NCBI GenBank assembly: GCA_963691815.1
Contig: OY829662.1
Coordinates: 5,928,924 to 5,992,923, forward strand
Source of the DNA: Echiichthys vipera
Taxonomy: Eukaryota > Chordata > Actinopteri > Perciformes > Trachinidae
Length of the DNA: 64,000 bases
Direction: 5' to 3'
Position numbers and translations under genes: made by a program. The notes under the pieces were generated by a model that worked only from the letters and a program-made list of their open reading frames with translations, ran no database searches and was not told where the DNA came from. Shown here piece by piece: positions 37,301-50,400 of the stretch; the first letter of the stretch is position 1; each line of letters begins with the position of its first letter.

Positions 37301-38980
37301 ATCAAATCTTTAGTGAAGCAGTATTTTCTCTTCCTGAGGTCTGAGGGCATGTCCAGACCAACACTAGCCCTGTGTGAAAATCCAGGCCCAACTTTTGCTG
37401 CAATGTCACCCAGCAAGGGACAAAGTCCTGATAGATAACTTTGACAAGTGAAGACAGTATTTCTGTTGCTTTCCTCGTAATCACTGTGTTGAGAGATAAA
37501 ATAGTTGCAGCTATACGCACATAACCACAACCTGAAGCATTTTCTTGTCTCAGTCATGTGATTGTATGTTGGGATTAGTCCTGTCGCAGTTATTACATAA
37601 TCATCTAATCGCAATAGTCTGAGCTGATCCCAATGATTTTGCATTTCTAGATTCCATAATCAAAGGAATTTAAAGCCAATGTTACATAAGTGGCAAAAAA
37701 AACCCACAAAGTGAGTTAGGTGTGTTTTTATCTGATGGTTAAAGTGTCTACCTGAACAGAGGGTTCATGGAAACCAAGAAACATGATTGGGCAGGTTCTT
37801 CTGTTTCAGCTCACGTGAGAATTATTTGTTGCTCAAGAAGCAACATGATGACAGAGGTGCTGATTTATTTACAACGGGGAATCTTCCGAACAGCTACAGA
37901 ATTGTTTTGACAGCTCTGCCACTTCCATCCAGCTTTTGCAATGAGATCATTCACATTAAAATGTTTGGTTGGAAACATGGTGTCAAAGAAATAGCGTGGT
38001 TTCTTTCAGAAATGGCGCAGAGCAAGTTTAGAAAGTGTGTGTGTTCTAGTGAGAGAGTGTGTGTGTGTGTGATGTGGCCGAGCTCAGTTCTATGGGGTGT
38101 ACGTGACGTGTGAGAGCTGACTTTTTATGTGTTTCAGCTTTAGGCTTTCTTCAGCATTACTGAGACCGTTGTGGGTGTGACCCCCTTTTAAACTTTTAAA
38201 GTCAAATTCTGAGTTGGCATGACTGCAAAAATAATAAATAAAAGATACACAGGGAGAATATATGCCTGGACATGAATGCAGCTTTCCCACTGTCATTAAA
38301 GGTTTCTATAATGTTGACGCAATTATAAGGCAGACTGCCAGCAGCGATGACGCTCTTGTATCCAGTTCGGTTTCGTTTGCACCTCTCACTGTGGTTATTA
38401 TGGTCTGAGGTCATGAGGCTTCTTACATGGTTACCTGCTAATTGTTAGCATGCTGCCGGACATGGAAGAGGCTGATAATTAGCTGTACATATACTTGACT
38501 AGTCAGTAGCCCATGTTGCTCTTTATTTCATGTTAAATCAGTGACACTTGGATTACTTTTTATTTTAAACTATTTATTTGAATATGACAACGTGCCTCCT
38601 GCCTTTTCTATCAAGAATTCATTGACAGGCACCCAAGACAGCCAAAGACCTAAGGCAGTCAATCCCAGTTTCATGACACCCACAGCAGCGGGGTCAACTC
38701 TGCCCTTTTTCTTAGTGTAAGACCTTGTTGGTCACTAAGTAGCTTGGTGAATAGGTTTTAAGAGTACACTCTTTTAGTGATATTTAGGAGTCCTGGTCTG
38801 AAATTATGTGAATGTCCTGACTAGTTCTCTCTCTCTTTCTGGATCATCAGATGTGGCAACGTGGCGGCCATCTTGGAGCTGGACGAGCATCTACAGCGGG
38901 AGTTTATCATCTTTGAGGCCGCACCACAGGAGACAAGAGGCATCCCCTCCAAGAAGCCAGTAGCCGACTACTTCCTGTGA
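34392..38980 (+). CDS. ppp4c: Serine/threonine protein phosphatase 4 catalytic subunit (8 coding exons, 307 aa)
   Basis: Coding exons: 34392-34489, 35214-35265, 35354-35404, 36144-36245, 36404-36577, 36769-36895, 37009-37198, 38851-38980. The first coding exon probably begins at 34212 as leader. The product is a PP2A-like metallophosphatase acting with PP4R regulatory subunits in DNA repair, centrosome function and splicing-factor control. Signatures: GDIHG (Asp54, His56), GDFVDRG (Asp82), RGNHE (Asn114, His115), and the invariant LWSDPED and [11 protein letters not shown] segments. The C-terminal DYFL carries the leucine that is carboxymethylated in this family. Length equals human PPP4C (307) and the sequence is almost identical to it. 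An in-frame ATG 12 bases upstream (34380) has a weak context, while 34392 has A at -3 and G at +4, so 34392 is chosen. Confidence 0.98.
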
Positions 38981-39660
38981 AGTCTTTGAGCAGACCGGTA
39001 CCATTTCACACACCCCTCCCCACCCCCATCCTGCTGCTGGACGTCCTGTCAGTCTGAACTCAGAGCAGTGGTACAGGAAACCGGCTCACGGTGGAGGAGC
39101 TGGGTTTGTGCCGTACTGCCCGAGGCTGACAGAGCCGCCACTGTGAAGGTGTTAGGCGAGGTGGACACTGTGCCCATGACTGTTTGTCACTTCTCCTCAG
39201 CATTTCTTTCATTTCTATCGTCTTTGTAGATACGACTCTTTCCTCCTTGACCTAACCTTCACTACTCTGTAGTATTTTTCTATGACGAACATTGTCATCT
39301 AGTTTTAGAAGTATCTGGAAGGACGTAGATCTTTTTCTTTTTTTTTTTTTTTAAATATGCAGATGTAGGAAATTTAACATTCTTATCATTTAAGGAATTC
39401 CTTCAATGCATACGTTCTGTTTGTTTTTGATCTTTGTATAATTGTGCTGCCAGGATTAAATGCAAGATGACGTATTGTTTTTGCTCTTATGTTTCTTTTG
39501 AACTGTCCTCCGTCATGTGTGTCACTATTTAACATCCCCAGTGCTGCTGCTGCTCAGCACCACCACAGATCAACAGGAGTCACTATATCCACATTGTTTT
39601 CTCTCTTAATTCCTTTAAATCTACAAATCTCTGTAGGTCTGTCAATTTTGATATTGTGAG

Positions 39661-39666
39661 AATAAA
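39661..39666 (+). terminator. ppp4c polyadenylation signal AATAAA
   Basis: AATAAA followed by T-rich sequence, about 680 bases after the stop. The Tc1-like element begins less than 100 bases further on. Confidence 0.65.
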
Positions 39667-39748
39667 GTTTTTGTATCAACGCTGATTTCTTTTCAGGTGT
39701 GCTTTAATGACACACAGCTACTAACCATGGCTTACATACCTACTGTGC

Positions 39749-40827
39749 CTATAGAAATAGTCACTTTTTTTGTTTTACAGCCTGAAATAATAATACATAA
39801 AAAAAAATATATATATTCCAGCTGTGATTTGCACATTTTGCCTTATTACATTTAAGTGTAATTTCTTTCCTCCAAAAAAGTGATGAGTCCCCAGATTTAA
39901 TACTTTGTGGACGACCCTTTTGCTCTAATCACAGCCATCAGTCAGGTGGTCAGGGCTCTGACTAGGCCACTCTAGGACATTCACCTTCCTGTCCTTTAGC
40001 CACTGTTGTTTTTATGGAGGTGTGTTATGGGTCGTTGTGAACAGCCTGCCCATTTTCAAGTGTCCAACAGAGGGCTGCATGTTTTCCTGAATAATTTGGG
40101 TGGACTTGGCAGCATCCATTTCCCTTCAACCCTGACCAACTGCCCAGTCCCTGCTGAAGGAGACAAGACCACAACGTAATGCTGCCACCACCAGGCTTCA
40201 CTGTAGGGGTGGTGTGCTGTGTTTGATTTCTGCCAAACATAGTGTTTGCCAACCTCTGCCATAAAGACATGTAACTCATTTAAGGTCACCATGGGCCTCT
40301 TGGTAGCTTCCCTGATCAATCTTTTCCTGGCTTGGTCATCCTGTTTGGAGGGGAGGCTCGATCTAGGCGAGGTCTGGATGGAGCCATATACTTAGTTAAA
40401 GCCTTTGAAATATTTTTATATCCTTCTCCTAACTTGTGCCTATTCACAACTTTTTTTAAAGAAAGCCTCTTTCCAACCATGGTGATTTCTTTGTTACCAG
40501 GCGCCACGAGGACTGGAATCCTCAAGGAACAGCTGATTTTATTCTCAAGTAAAATCAAAACCACCACAGTTGATGTCAGGTGGAGGCCACTTAACTTGGT
40601 GTGTGATCTGGAAGGTGATTGGTTATACCTGAGAATGAATATCATGTTTATTCTAAAGGGCCTCATCATTTTTCCAACACTTCTATTCTGGTTTTTCATG
40701 TTTTATCCATTTAATTTCACTTGAATGTTGTAAGGCAAAATGTGTAAATCACGCTGGAAATATATAATTATTTTTTATGTCTTATCAGTTCAGGCTGTAA
40801 AACAAAAAAGTGACTATTTCTATAGGC
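39749..40827 (-). mobile_element. Degraded Tc1/mariner element
   Basis: The terminal inverted repeats begin CTATAGAAATAGTCAC and run about 100 bases with small differences (39749-39857 and 40722-40827). Inside, the minus strand keeps broken pieces of a Tc1 transposase: an HTH-like stretch VVNRHKLGEGYKNISKAL and a catalytic-domain piece with VKPGGGSI. These pieces are separated by internal deletion and frame breaks, so it cannot move on its own. It lies between ppp4c and aldh3b. Confidence 0.85.
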
Positions 40828-41577
40828 TCTGAACGCTCCTTCCCATCAGTAACGAAGGAGCTCAGTTCAGCATAAATCAGGTTTTCATGCATTGGTGAAT
40901 GAAAACCTGTGCACATTGCTGTAAGACGTCTTCCTCGTAAGACCAACAACAGGATCCATGTTTGTGTAAAGAGCTCCTCCAGGACTCCCTCTCACTGAAC
41001 TGGACTCGTGGTTGCTGTTGAAAGAGTATACAGTATATGTGATTAAAAGTCCAATCTGTTGGCAATCTTTCAGATGCAGATATGGACAGAGGACAAATAC
41101 TGTAGCAGCATGTCCTCTGTGGTACATTGCGTCTTTAGTAAAATGATGTGTGGATTTATTCAAATATTACCAGGAGGGTGGAGAAACAAGCTCATGACAA
41201 AGAGCTTTCTGGTTTGATTGCTGGAGTTGCTATAAAAAAAAAAGTGGGGAAAGTGAAAAAGCATAAATTTCCTCTCTGTCATTATCACTGCTGATGCGCC
41301 TTTGAGCAAGGAAGCGGAGCTGCTCTGTGGCCAGCAGGTTAAACTGGTTGAGTTGGGTAGCTTGTGTAAGTAAAGGTTTGATGCAAAAGAGCACAATGCT
41401 CTCAGTCCACCTGCTCTGATTGTTTGAAGTTTTTTTTTTTTTAACCACTTAGTCAAAATGAAACGCTGTACTCAAAACCTTGTTTCCACCAAAACTATAC
41501 ACAGCTTTCATATGAGTATCTCTTTATCAACACTTCCATCACAGTACTATTCAGACATGGTTTGGCTTCATGAGGCC

Positions 41578-41926
41578 ATTCATCTTCAACCGCTTATCCC
41601 GGGGTCGGGGTCGCGGGGGGTGCTGGAGCCGGTCCCAGCTGACATCGGGCGTGAGGCGGGGTCCACCCTGGACAGGACGGCAGTCTATCGCAGGGCACAT
41701 AGAGACGAACAGAGACAGACAATCATTCACACCTACGGGTGATTTTATAATCTTCAATGAACCGAACACGTGCATGTCTTTGGATTGTGGGAGGAAACCG
41801 GAGAACCCGGAGAAAACCCACGCAGACACAGGGAGAACATGCAAACTCCACACAGAAAGGCCCAGGCCGGGATGCGAACCTGGAACCTTCTAGCTGTGAG
41901 GCGACAGTGCTAACCACTACATGCAA
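41578..41926 (-). repeat. tRNA-headed SINE with LINE-like tail, full copy
   Basis: On the minus strand it starts with a tRNA-like head (A box GTGGTTAGCACTGTCGCC, B box GGTTCGCATCCC). The same body as 31774-32098 follows, and it ends near GGGATAAGCGGTTGAAGATG. The shared 3' part is likely copied from a partner LINE. Confidence 0.75.
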
Positions 41927-42404
41927 ATGTGTGATAACGTAGGTTGTCTAGGGTTTTTGTTTTTTCCCCAAAATAGGTTGTAATGATTGCATCAGCACAA
42001 CACACGCTGCACATGAGTCTGTAGATGAGCTCCAGTTTGCTTCCAGAGACTGTAAACTCAGAGTTGATACATTAGACTTCTGAGAACACAGCTGTTTCTG
42101 ACTGATCTCACACCGATTAGTCAAAATAGAAACAACACTGCTGCGGTGTGAACCACTGAACACTTCAATATGACCTGATTTACAGCAGTGGAGAGCAACT
42201 AAGTACATTTACTTAAATACTTAAGGTATTTTAAGGTATATGTACTTTACCTGGCCAATTCCGTTTCATACTCCTTGACACTTCTAGAGGAAATGTTGTA
42301 CTTTTTACTCCACTACATTCATAGTTTTTGCTTCTAGTTACTTTGCATATTCTGCTCATTAAAGCAAAATATTAACAACAGAAAGAATATAGAAACGCAG
42401 AGGC

Positions 42405-42640
42405 TGTCTGCAAAAAGGGCCAAGGTGGACTCTTCTTCCTGAGGAGGCTGAGGTCCTTTGACATCTGCCGGACGATGCTGAGGATGTTTTGTGAGTCTGT
42501 TGTGACCAGTGCGATCTTCTTGGCTGTCACATGCTGGGGCAGTGGGCTGAATGTCGCGGACACCAACAGGCTGAACAAACTGATCAGGAGGGCCGGTGAT
42601 GTCGTGGGGGAGGAGCTGGACCCCATGACGATCTGATTTA
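42405..42640 (+). pseudogene. LINE reverse-transcriptase C-terminal fragment
   Basis: Translates to KGQGGLFFLRRLRSF, then CWGSGLNVADTNRLNKLIRR and AGDVVGEEL. This is the conserved C-terminal region of Rex/L2-type LINE ORF2 proteins. It is truncated at both ends and non-functional. Confidence 0.65.
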
Positions 42641-42731
42641 CCTGAAATGAAGTTGTGGGCAACGGGCTGTGTTTTATTTTATTGATTCACTCCGTTGTTT
42701 CCCTTTAGTATCATTATCATCATCATCATCA

Positions 42732-42763
<32 letters not shown>

Positions 42764-42883
42764 TAATTTGACCCATTTATCAATTTATTATATGTATTCA
42801 TTTTATTTTATTATTTATTATACTTATTTATTCAGAATTATTTATTTTTTATTGATAAACTACCTGACTTTGGTGCAAGCTGA

Positions 42884-42915
<32 letters not shown>

Positions 42916-43217
42916 ATTTGTGTGTATGAGTCGGGGTTTATGAATCATAGGTAATGTCCAGTTCAAAATGCGGTTGTTATTATTATTGTTTTTTATTTAA
43001 TCTTGTGTACAAACATAAGGAAACGACAATAATAATCTAATGACATAATATTCTGAAATGGACCATTTTGCTAAACGAGTATTTACTTTTTGAACTTTAA
43101 GCACATTTTTGATGACTTTTGTTCTTTTACACTATAACATTTTATAAAATGTAAATATCAACGCAAGTGTGGTATAATTAGTACTTCCACTACTGCTGTT
43201 ATGGGATCAGACTGGGT

Positions 43218-43218
<1 letters not shown>

Positions 43219-43306
<88 letters not shown>
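43219..43306. repeat. (CA)n microsatellite upstream of aldh3b
   Basis: About 43 uninterrupted CA units. It lies upstream of a possible non-coding aldh3b first exon ending at about 43432 (AACAG then GTAACA). Confidence 0.95.
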
Positions 43307-43307
<1 letters not shown>

Positions 43308-44407
43308 AAGTCTGCAGGCGAGTTTTTCAAGATCAACCAAAACCTGCCTCTCGTTCCCGACACCTCCACCCGGAAATACTAAAGTCTTGCTCTCTCATCT
43401 TTCTCACAGAGGCTTCGGGGCACAAACTAACAGGTAACACTGACACCGCAGTCTTTCTTTTTTCACTTATATTATCACTAAACACTAATGTTAGATATTT
43501 AACTGCGAGTCCTCGCGGTGTTGGTAGAAAGTTCTCTAAACTCCAGAGAAAGGGAACTTCTTTATCCTCAGATTAATCCGCTTATTAACCAACTCACGTG
43601 CGGTGAGTTTGTTCTCTGTATTTCCGGACACACACACACACACACACGCATATTTACCGTAACCGTGCGGCTGTATTCTTCTTCTTAACATGGGTCAACC
43701 TTAAAACCGTATACAGAGTCTACGAGGTCAACGGCGCCGGTGTTTGCACGCGCTCTATGTTCACAGTCGTTTGTTTGGCGCGTGTCATTGTCCCAGTTTG
43801 ACAGTGTGCGAGCCTCCATCAGGAAATATCACTGTTTATAGGTATTTGCTTCCCCGTAACCGTGCATCAGAGGAGACATAGACTTAAAGACAGCTGATGA
43901 AACAGGAAGAGCTTCTGGTCAATTCGGCTTACTGATATTCTGCACCCGGTTCCTCTCCGCTGAGAAATACGGACTTCAGGTGCGTCACTAAACCCCATCA
44001 GTGTGTGCTGGGTTGACTCTGCGTGGCGGTAATATTCACGGAGTCCCTTCATTTCTTGAGTAGCCTACATAGATGCATATAGACGTGCAGCCCATGCCTC
44101 CTGTGTTTTCTGTTTGTTAAAGTAATACGAATGAGCCGCTCACCACTCTGCAATGTCTGCAGCAGTTGATCCACCAATTCTCCTGGAAATCACCTTAATA
44201 TATGCAACTATACATTTGTCTCTTCCACTAATTTAAACTGATGTCAGAAACACTTATTTCGTGCTTAGTTAGTAATTGAAGCAGTTCAACTCTGACCTGT
44301 GTGACAACATCTCTGCGATTTTTATCAAGTACAATATAAAGCATGTGCCAGTTTGTTTTGCTCATGGCACAGGTGAGAATCCTTTTTCTTTGTGTGTTCC
44401 AGGTGAA

Positions 44408-47400
44408 ATGATGGACACCCAGAGCCAGGTCGTGGACAGGTTGCGCTCAACGTTTCGTTCAGGCGTCACGATACCAGAACAGTTCCGTCGGACTCAGCTG
44501 ACCCAGCTGCTGTCCCTGATCACAGATAACGAGGAAGAGATTCTGAATGCTCTGCACAAAGACCTTGCCAAGGTACAGCGCTGTACTCATGTGCCATGAC
44601 ATGATACACAGACATGACACAATCCATGCGTTACGTTATTTTTACTCCTACTTCTAGAACTGTTCTCCTTATTCAATTGAGCCAATTTCATGTGATAGAA
44701 ATGACTGATGGGAGTGAGAAATGGTGTTAAGTTCACACACAAATATGAAATTCTTTCTAATTGGTTATTGAATTAGTACGTTTGATGCACACATGATGCT
44801 CGGTGTCTGATCAAGCAGAGTGTATCATCACGTTTGTCAGCTGCACTAACCTCCCTCTCTTGTTGTAGCCAAAGTTCGAGGCCATCCTATCCGAGGTCGA
44901 TATTGTGATCAATGAGCTGCACTACACCATCTCTAACTTCTCCAGCTGGATGAAGCCAGAGTACGTCAGCAAAAACCTGGTAGGTTCAACTGTTGAGCGA
45001 GCCTCCTTTAAATGTCAAAATGATAACAAGCTCTTTGTTTTCACCGTCTTTCTTGAACGACACACATTTTAATAACGGTCAGATCTTGAAGTGCTCATAC
45101 AATTGTCTGAATGTCACTTAGATTATTAAAACTGCAACTATTCGGTTTTTCTCACTTGGAGAAAGAAGTGCAGCAACACCACTCCAGTGTATCAACGATT
45201 ACACAACGATCGAAACCCACTCGAGTCCCTTTAATCCCTCTGGGGTCCTGTTTTGTAATGGAGACACGCCCAGTGAAAGGACATTTGAGAGGGCGTGCCC
45301 TGAAACTCACCCAGCGGTCACATTGTGCCTCAATGGAAACGCGCCTTATGATGTGTTAAAACATTTTTATACATACATTATAGGTGTTCAACAATTATTT
45401 GTATAATTGTTTACAATTAGTTATTATTTAGTGCAGACATATACATATGACTTGCATAAGTCTTTATGTTATCAAGTGTGTAAGTGTGACCAACATTATT
45501 TACAAAGAGTTACTAAACACTGATTTCACAGTGTACTGACACACCTCTGCATCACTGCAGTCAGCTGTGAAGTGACATCACTGGAGGGTTGTTGAACAGG
45601 TGCTGCACTTTCACAAAGGACAGATTACATTGTATTTCATTTAGCTGCCGTTTTTATCCAAAGCAACTTCCAATAAGTGCATTCACAAGGGTAAAACCTC
45701 AGAACAGCTAGAATAAGAGAGTTAGCTTCAAATAAGCCAAACTACTACAGAGCGCTACATATAAGTGGAGGATGTGAATAAGCTTGCGTTTTTAGCCTGC
45801 AGCAGAAGATGTATAGACTCTCTGCTGTCCGCAAGTCAATGGGGAGCTCGTTCCACCATTTGGGAGACAGGATAGCAAAGAGTAATGACTTGAGTGAGTG
45901 AGTGAGGGCAGCAGCAAGCCAAATGGCCGATGCAGAGCGGAGTGGGCGAGCTGGGTTGTGAGGTTTAATTATGTCCTGGATGAGAAAAAAAAGACTTGAC
46001 TTTTAATATTTTTTACAGGATTAGCAGTCCTCCTTCACCTCATGTCTAAAAAGCTTTGAATGAGCGCAGGAAAACCTTTTCCGTGTAATATTTATACATC
46101 AAAATGTTTTTTCAGGCCACAAAGCTGGATGACTGTTTTGTCCGGAGGGAGCCGTTGGGAGTGGTGTTGATCATCGGGCCGTGGAACTACCCCCTGCAGC
46201 TCATCCTCCTACCTCTGGTTGCAGCCATCACTGCAGGTACCTTCCACACACGTCACCAGAACACACACAGCGTGGACTCAAAGGAGCAGTGTATAGGACT
46301 ATGGAATATAATATTCAGAACTATGTTTTGATTCATGTATACTCACCTGAAACTGAGAGTTGTCTCAGTTTAAATGGGCCCTTAATGTGTACGTGGGGAG
46401 TGGGTCCTCTTCTGTGTTCCTCCACCATATTTCTACACTAGCCCAGACAAAACCAAACACTCCTTTTTAAAGCTGCACCACTCAATGTATTTTCAACAGG
46501 AGGTCCAGTTGGGTAAATTTCACTAGCTCGGTGCTCAAAGCAGAATTAAATGATTATCTGGGATGGAATGTGAAGCTGGTACAGGTTGACCTGCTTGTCA
46601 TGGGTATCGGATGTCTCCATCTTGACAAGACTTCTTGAAGATTGGGTTCTCGTAAGGACATTACAACAAAACAACAGCATGCCTATCCTTGATGCCAGTG
46701 AGGGCTGGTGCATTCCTTTCCGAATCAAGCATGCTTTATTTAAGCGTGAGATTATGGGGCTGAGGAGCCTCTGAAACATGTGTGAAACCTTGATCACTGC
46801 TGTCATTACTGATCGGATGATGTGGATGTATCCAACCAGGAAACTGTGCGGTCATCAAGCCTTCAGAGGTCAGCGCCGCCACAGAACGTCTACTAGCAGA
46901 GCTCATCCCCAAATACATGTCTCAGGTAAACAACTTTGAGTTTTTTGTTTCTTGTTAAAGTCCCCTCTGAAGCAGAAGTCTGAATGCATTCGTCCTGTGA
47001 CGTCTTTCCCCCAGTGAAATGGAATGTTTGAGCGGTGTTCAAGAGCAATTTAAATCAGATCCTTCACATTTGATTGGATCATAATAACAATAATAACTTG
47101 GGGTCACTCCATACTTGGTCCAGGACTTGAACTTGCCACCCTCCTGTTCCCACCTAGCGAGAGACCAGCGAGTCTCACTTGATTGGATAAAATTTTGTAA
47201 GTGCAGGATGAGCCATCAAACATTTGAACAGAAAACATAATAATACTCTTATTTAAATTATTCTTTTGACACATATCTGGCATATAAAGAGACGTTTCAT
47301 TTCACTGACTCTTTAAATCCACAAGTTCAATCACAGTGTAAAGTTCTTGGTCGTATTTGTGAATGCTACTCTGGAAGTCCAGACGGTCCGCGTGCAAATT

Positions 47401-50400
47401 TCGTTTTGCTCTGCAGCTGCCTCTGGGCACGCACCGTCGGAGCTCATTAACTATGTCAGAAAATCTCAACTCACCAATCAAAATGTACAATCTGTTTATG
47501 GGCGGGCGTAACCAATGAGGACAGTGAGTAGCATCAAAGTCGTGATAATAAAAAACAAAGATGGCTGCGGATGATCGGTCGTAGTGCCATCCAATTGCAT
47601 GTGGTGGTATGTTGAAATGTCTTCAATGGTGCAGCCCCTTGAATTGGGAAAGCAGATTGAGGGTCCGGATTTTCAGGCTAATGTATGTGAATGTGTTTTA
47701 TACCTAGAAACTATCAAGGAGCGACTGGAGTCCACATCTCCTTCGTAATGTGTATGTAGTGTCGTTGGGGTTGGAACCAAGTGAGGCTAGACACAAAGAT
47801 AAACAATCTCTTCATGAAACAACTAAATTCAATTCAAATGTATTTTTATAGCATCATATCATACAAAGGCAGTTCAGAGTGATTCCCAGGAAATTAAAAC
47901 GGCTAAAATCATATCAATAGACATTCATGCATACAAACACACAACTACACAGCACATACATCCGCACAAACAAGCATAGAGTAATAGGGTGTGTTACAAA
48001 CCTGCAGGCTACATGAAATTAGACTTAACGACTTCATAGAGCAGTGGGAGAAGTCTTTTTATTATGTAAAATGTTAATTACGTGTCATTCATTTACCTGA
48101 CACCGGCTGGTCTTGGGGCCAATAATGCTGATATGTGAGAGCTGCTGTGTGTTTATAGCTATTGTGTCAAAGGAAGGAACAATATGTCTGTTATAACTGT
48201 ACTCTGTAATGTATGGTGATACTGATCTATGTGATCAGCTGGAGCTTGGCACAGTGACTCCGACAGTCTTGTTGTTGCAGGACTGTTATGCAGTTGTTCG
48301 TGGTGGAGCGGAGGAGACCAAAGCACTTTTGCACAATCGCTTTGACCACATCTTCTACACAGGTAAAGCCTCCTCTTTTCTCCAATTGTGTCCTTTACAC
48401 CAAAATGTGACCAACACATCAAAGACACACTCTTGCTGTGTTCTCAGTACGAGCTAGAAAAACAGCAAGTGTCAGACGTTACGTTTGTAGCTTCATGTCG
48501 CCGGCTTCCATTGTAAATGATGTGTAGCCTGTTGCACCGGTAAACAAGGCATGAGATCAAAACATCACGGTTAATAGATTTAGGTTATAGAGTTTTATAT
48601 ATATATATCAACTGTACATATTTAAGGTGATTACATTTCCTGATTTTAAAAACATTGTAATGTTAGTGGGATATGCTAAACGGTATTGTTTACTTGATGT
48701 AGAAAGGGCCAATATTTCATTACAAACATAAGCCATTATTAGCTACTGATACCAAGACAAGTAAGGCTGATGTGTAATAAAGTGTTTTACTTATTATGAA
48801 TTCAACTTTTCATCTGTAACAGGAACTTAAAGATCCAGATGTTTGTCAGTGTGTCAACACTTTAGTCCATAGAAAGAAAAAAAGAATATCTGAGCATTAG
48901 CAGCCAGATATGATAAAATGTAGAAACAATCTTGTTGACTCTTTAGCTGTGTCTTTCAGGTTCTCAACATGTGGCTCGCACCATCCTGCAGGCAGCCGCG
49001 GTTCACTTGACCCCAGTGACCTTGGAACTGGGTGGCAAGTGTCCGTGCTTCATATACGGTCGGGTGGACATCACGGCCGCTGCTCGCCGCTTGGCATGGT
49101 CAAAGTTTTTTAATGCTGGCCAGAGCTGCGTAGCTCCGGACTATGTACTGTGCTCCCCGGCCACCCGGGACGCCCTGCTGCCTGCATTGCGCCAGATCCT
49201 GGAGGAATTTTACAGCAAGGAGCCTCAGAGATCTCCTGACATGACCCGCATCGTGTCGCCCCGACACTGGACTCGACTCATGGAGCTGCTCCGGAAGTCA
49301 AGTGGCAAGCTTGTTTTGGGAGGAGAAGGCGACCAGGAGGACAAGTACATTGGTGGGTTAAGAAGCAGGAGGGATATGAGGGGGGTGCCATCCTTATCTG
49401 ACTGAGGTTTGTGACCGTTCTCAGCAGCCTGTGTGTATCGATAAATCCAAGAAGCTGTCCGTAGTGCTGAAGTAGCAGACACATTTGAAATTGCAACTTC
49501 CTGCCCTTATGTTGGTTTCATCTCAGAGCTATAATATTAAACTATAAAGCTGAATGAAAACATGGCCTGAGTGTAGTTAAAACACAGCAGTAGTAAGGGT
49601 AATATTAGTCGGGCTCAACAGATGAACAGTGCTGCGACACGTGTTGGATGTCAGGCTTTGTCCCTCCCCTTGTTCCCTTCCACTATCTGCATGTTATCGT
49701 TCTCAGAAATGCCTTCGCTATGGGTAACATCAATAACAACAACAGCTTCCGAGCTTTGGCCTAAATTTGGTTTGTGCAATAAGGCAGGCCTGCATGTGCG
49801 CCCATCGATTTAAGGATAAAGCTTAGTTTTCCAAGCATCACTCTGAGTTTGGACTAAAACAACTTGAGCACTCCTTGTTTTTGGTAATTTTCTTTTGTAG
49901 GGAATTAGCCATGTTAATGTCAGGGCTCGCCAGCCAGCATGAAAATTTTCCACCAAAACAAGTTAGTCAACGTCTCCTGTAGCGCAGCCCAAGACATTTG
50001 TGGCTGGTTTAAAGATATGTAAAGATAAACAACCAGAGTGTATGTGTGGAGCAACCACACCCTACACCCTACTGTGTAGGGTGTGGCAAAGCGAGACTGC
50101 TAATGTTAATTAGCCACACATCACATGAGCCCAAGTGACTTCAGAAACTGTAGAATACATTTTTATCCCCTTATTTTAGACATTTTTTGTATTATTTGTG
50201 ACAGTGATAGTAGCACAAATAGAGAATAGCCATACAGTCTCATGTCTGATGAAGGGCTGGGGCCCGAAACGTTACATGGTGCAGTAAAAACTATCTGGAG
50301 CTGATTCTGGTGTGCAGATTCACCGTTTATTCTTGATTTTTTTTACAAGGCACAGCAGCATTTGTGATCATACAGAATGATAACACTCGATATTTTATTC

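Larger units (their letters stand above)
40828..43380. other. ppp4c to aldh3b intergenic gap
   Basis: No gene recognised. It contains a full SINE, a LINE reverse-transcriptase remnant, ATT/ATC microsatellites near 42710-42765 and the (CA)n array at 43219. Confidence 0.6.

Noticed and set aside
43321..43440. A coding first exon of aldh3b
   Set aside because: A donor-like site exists, but no frame joins to the exon at 44408; at most it is a non-coding leader exon.
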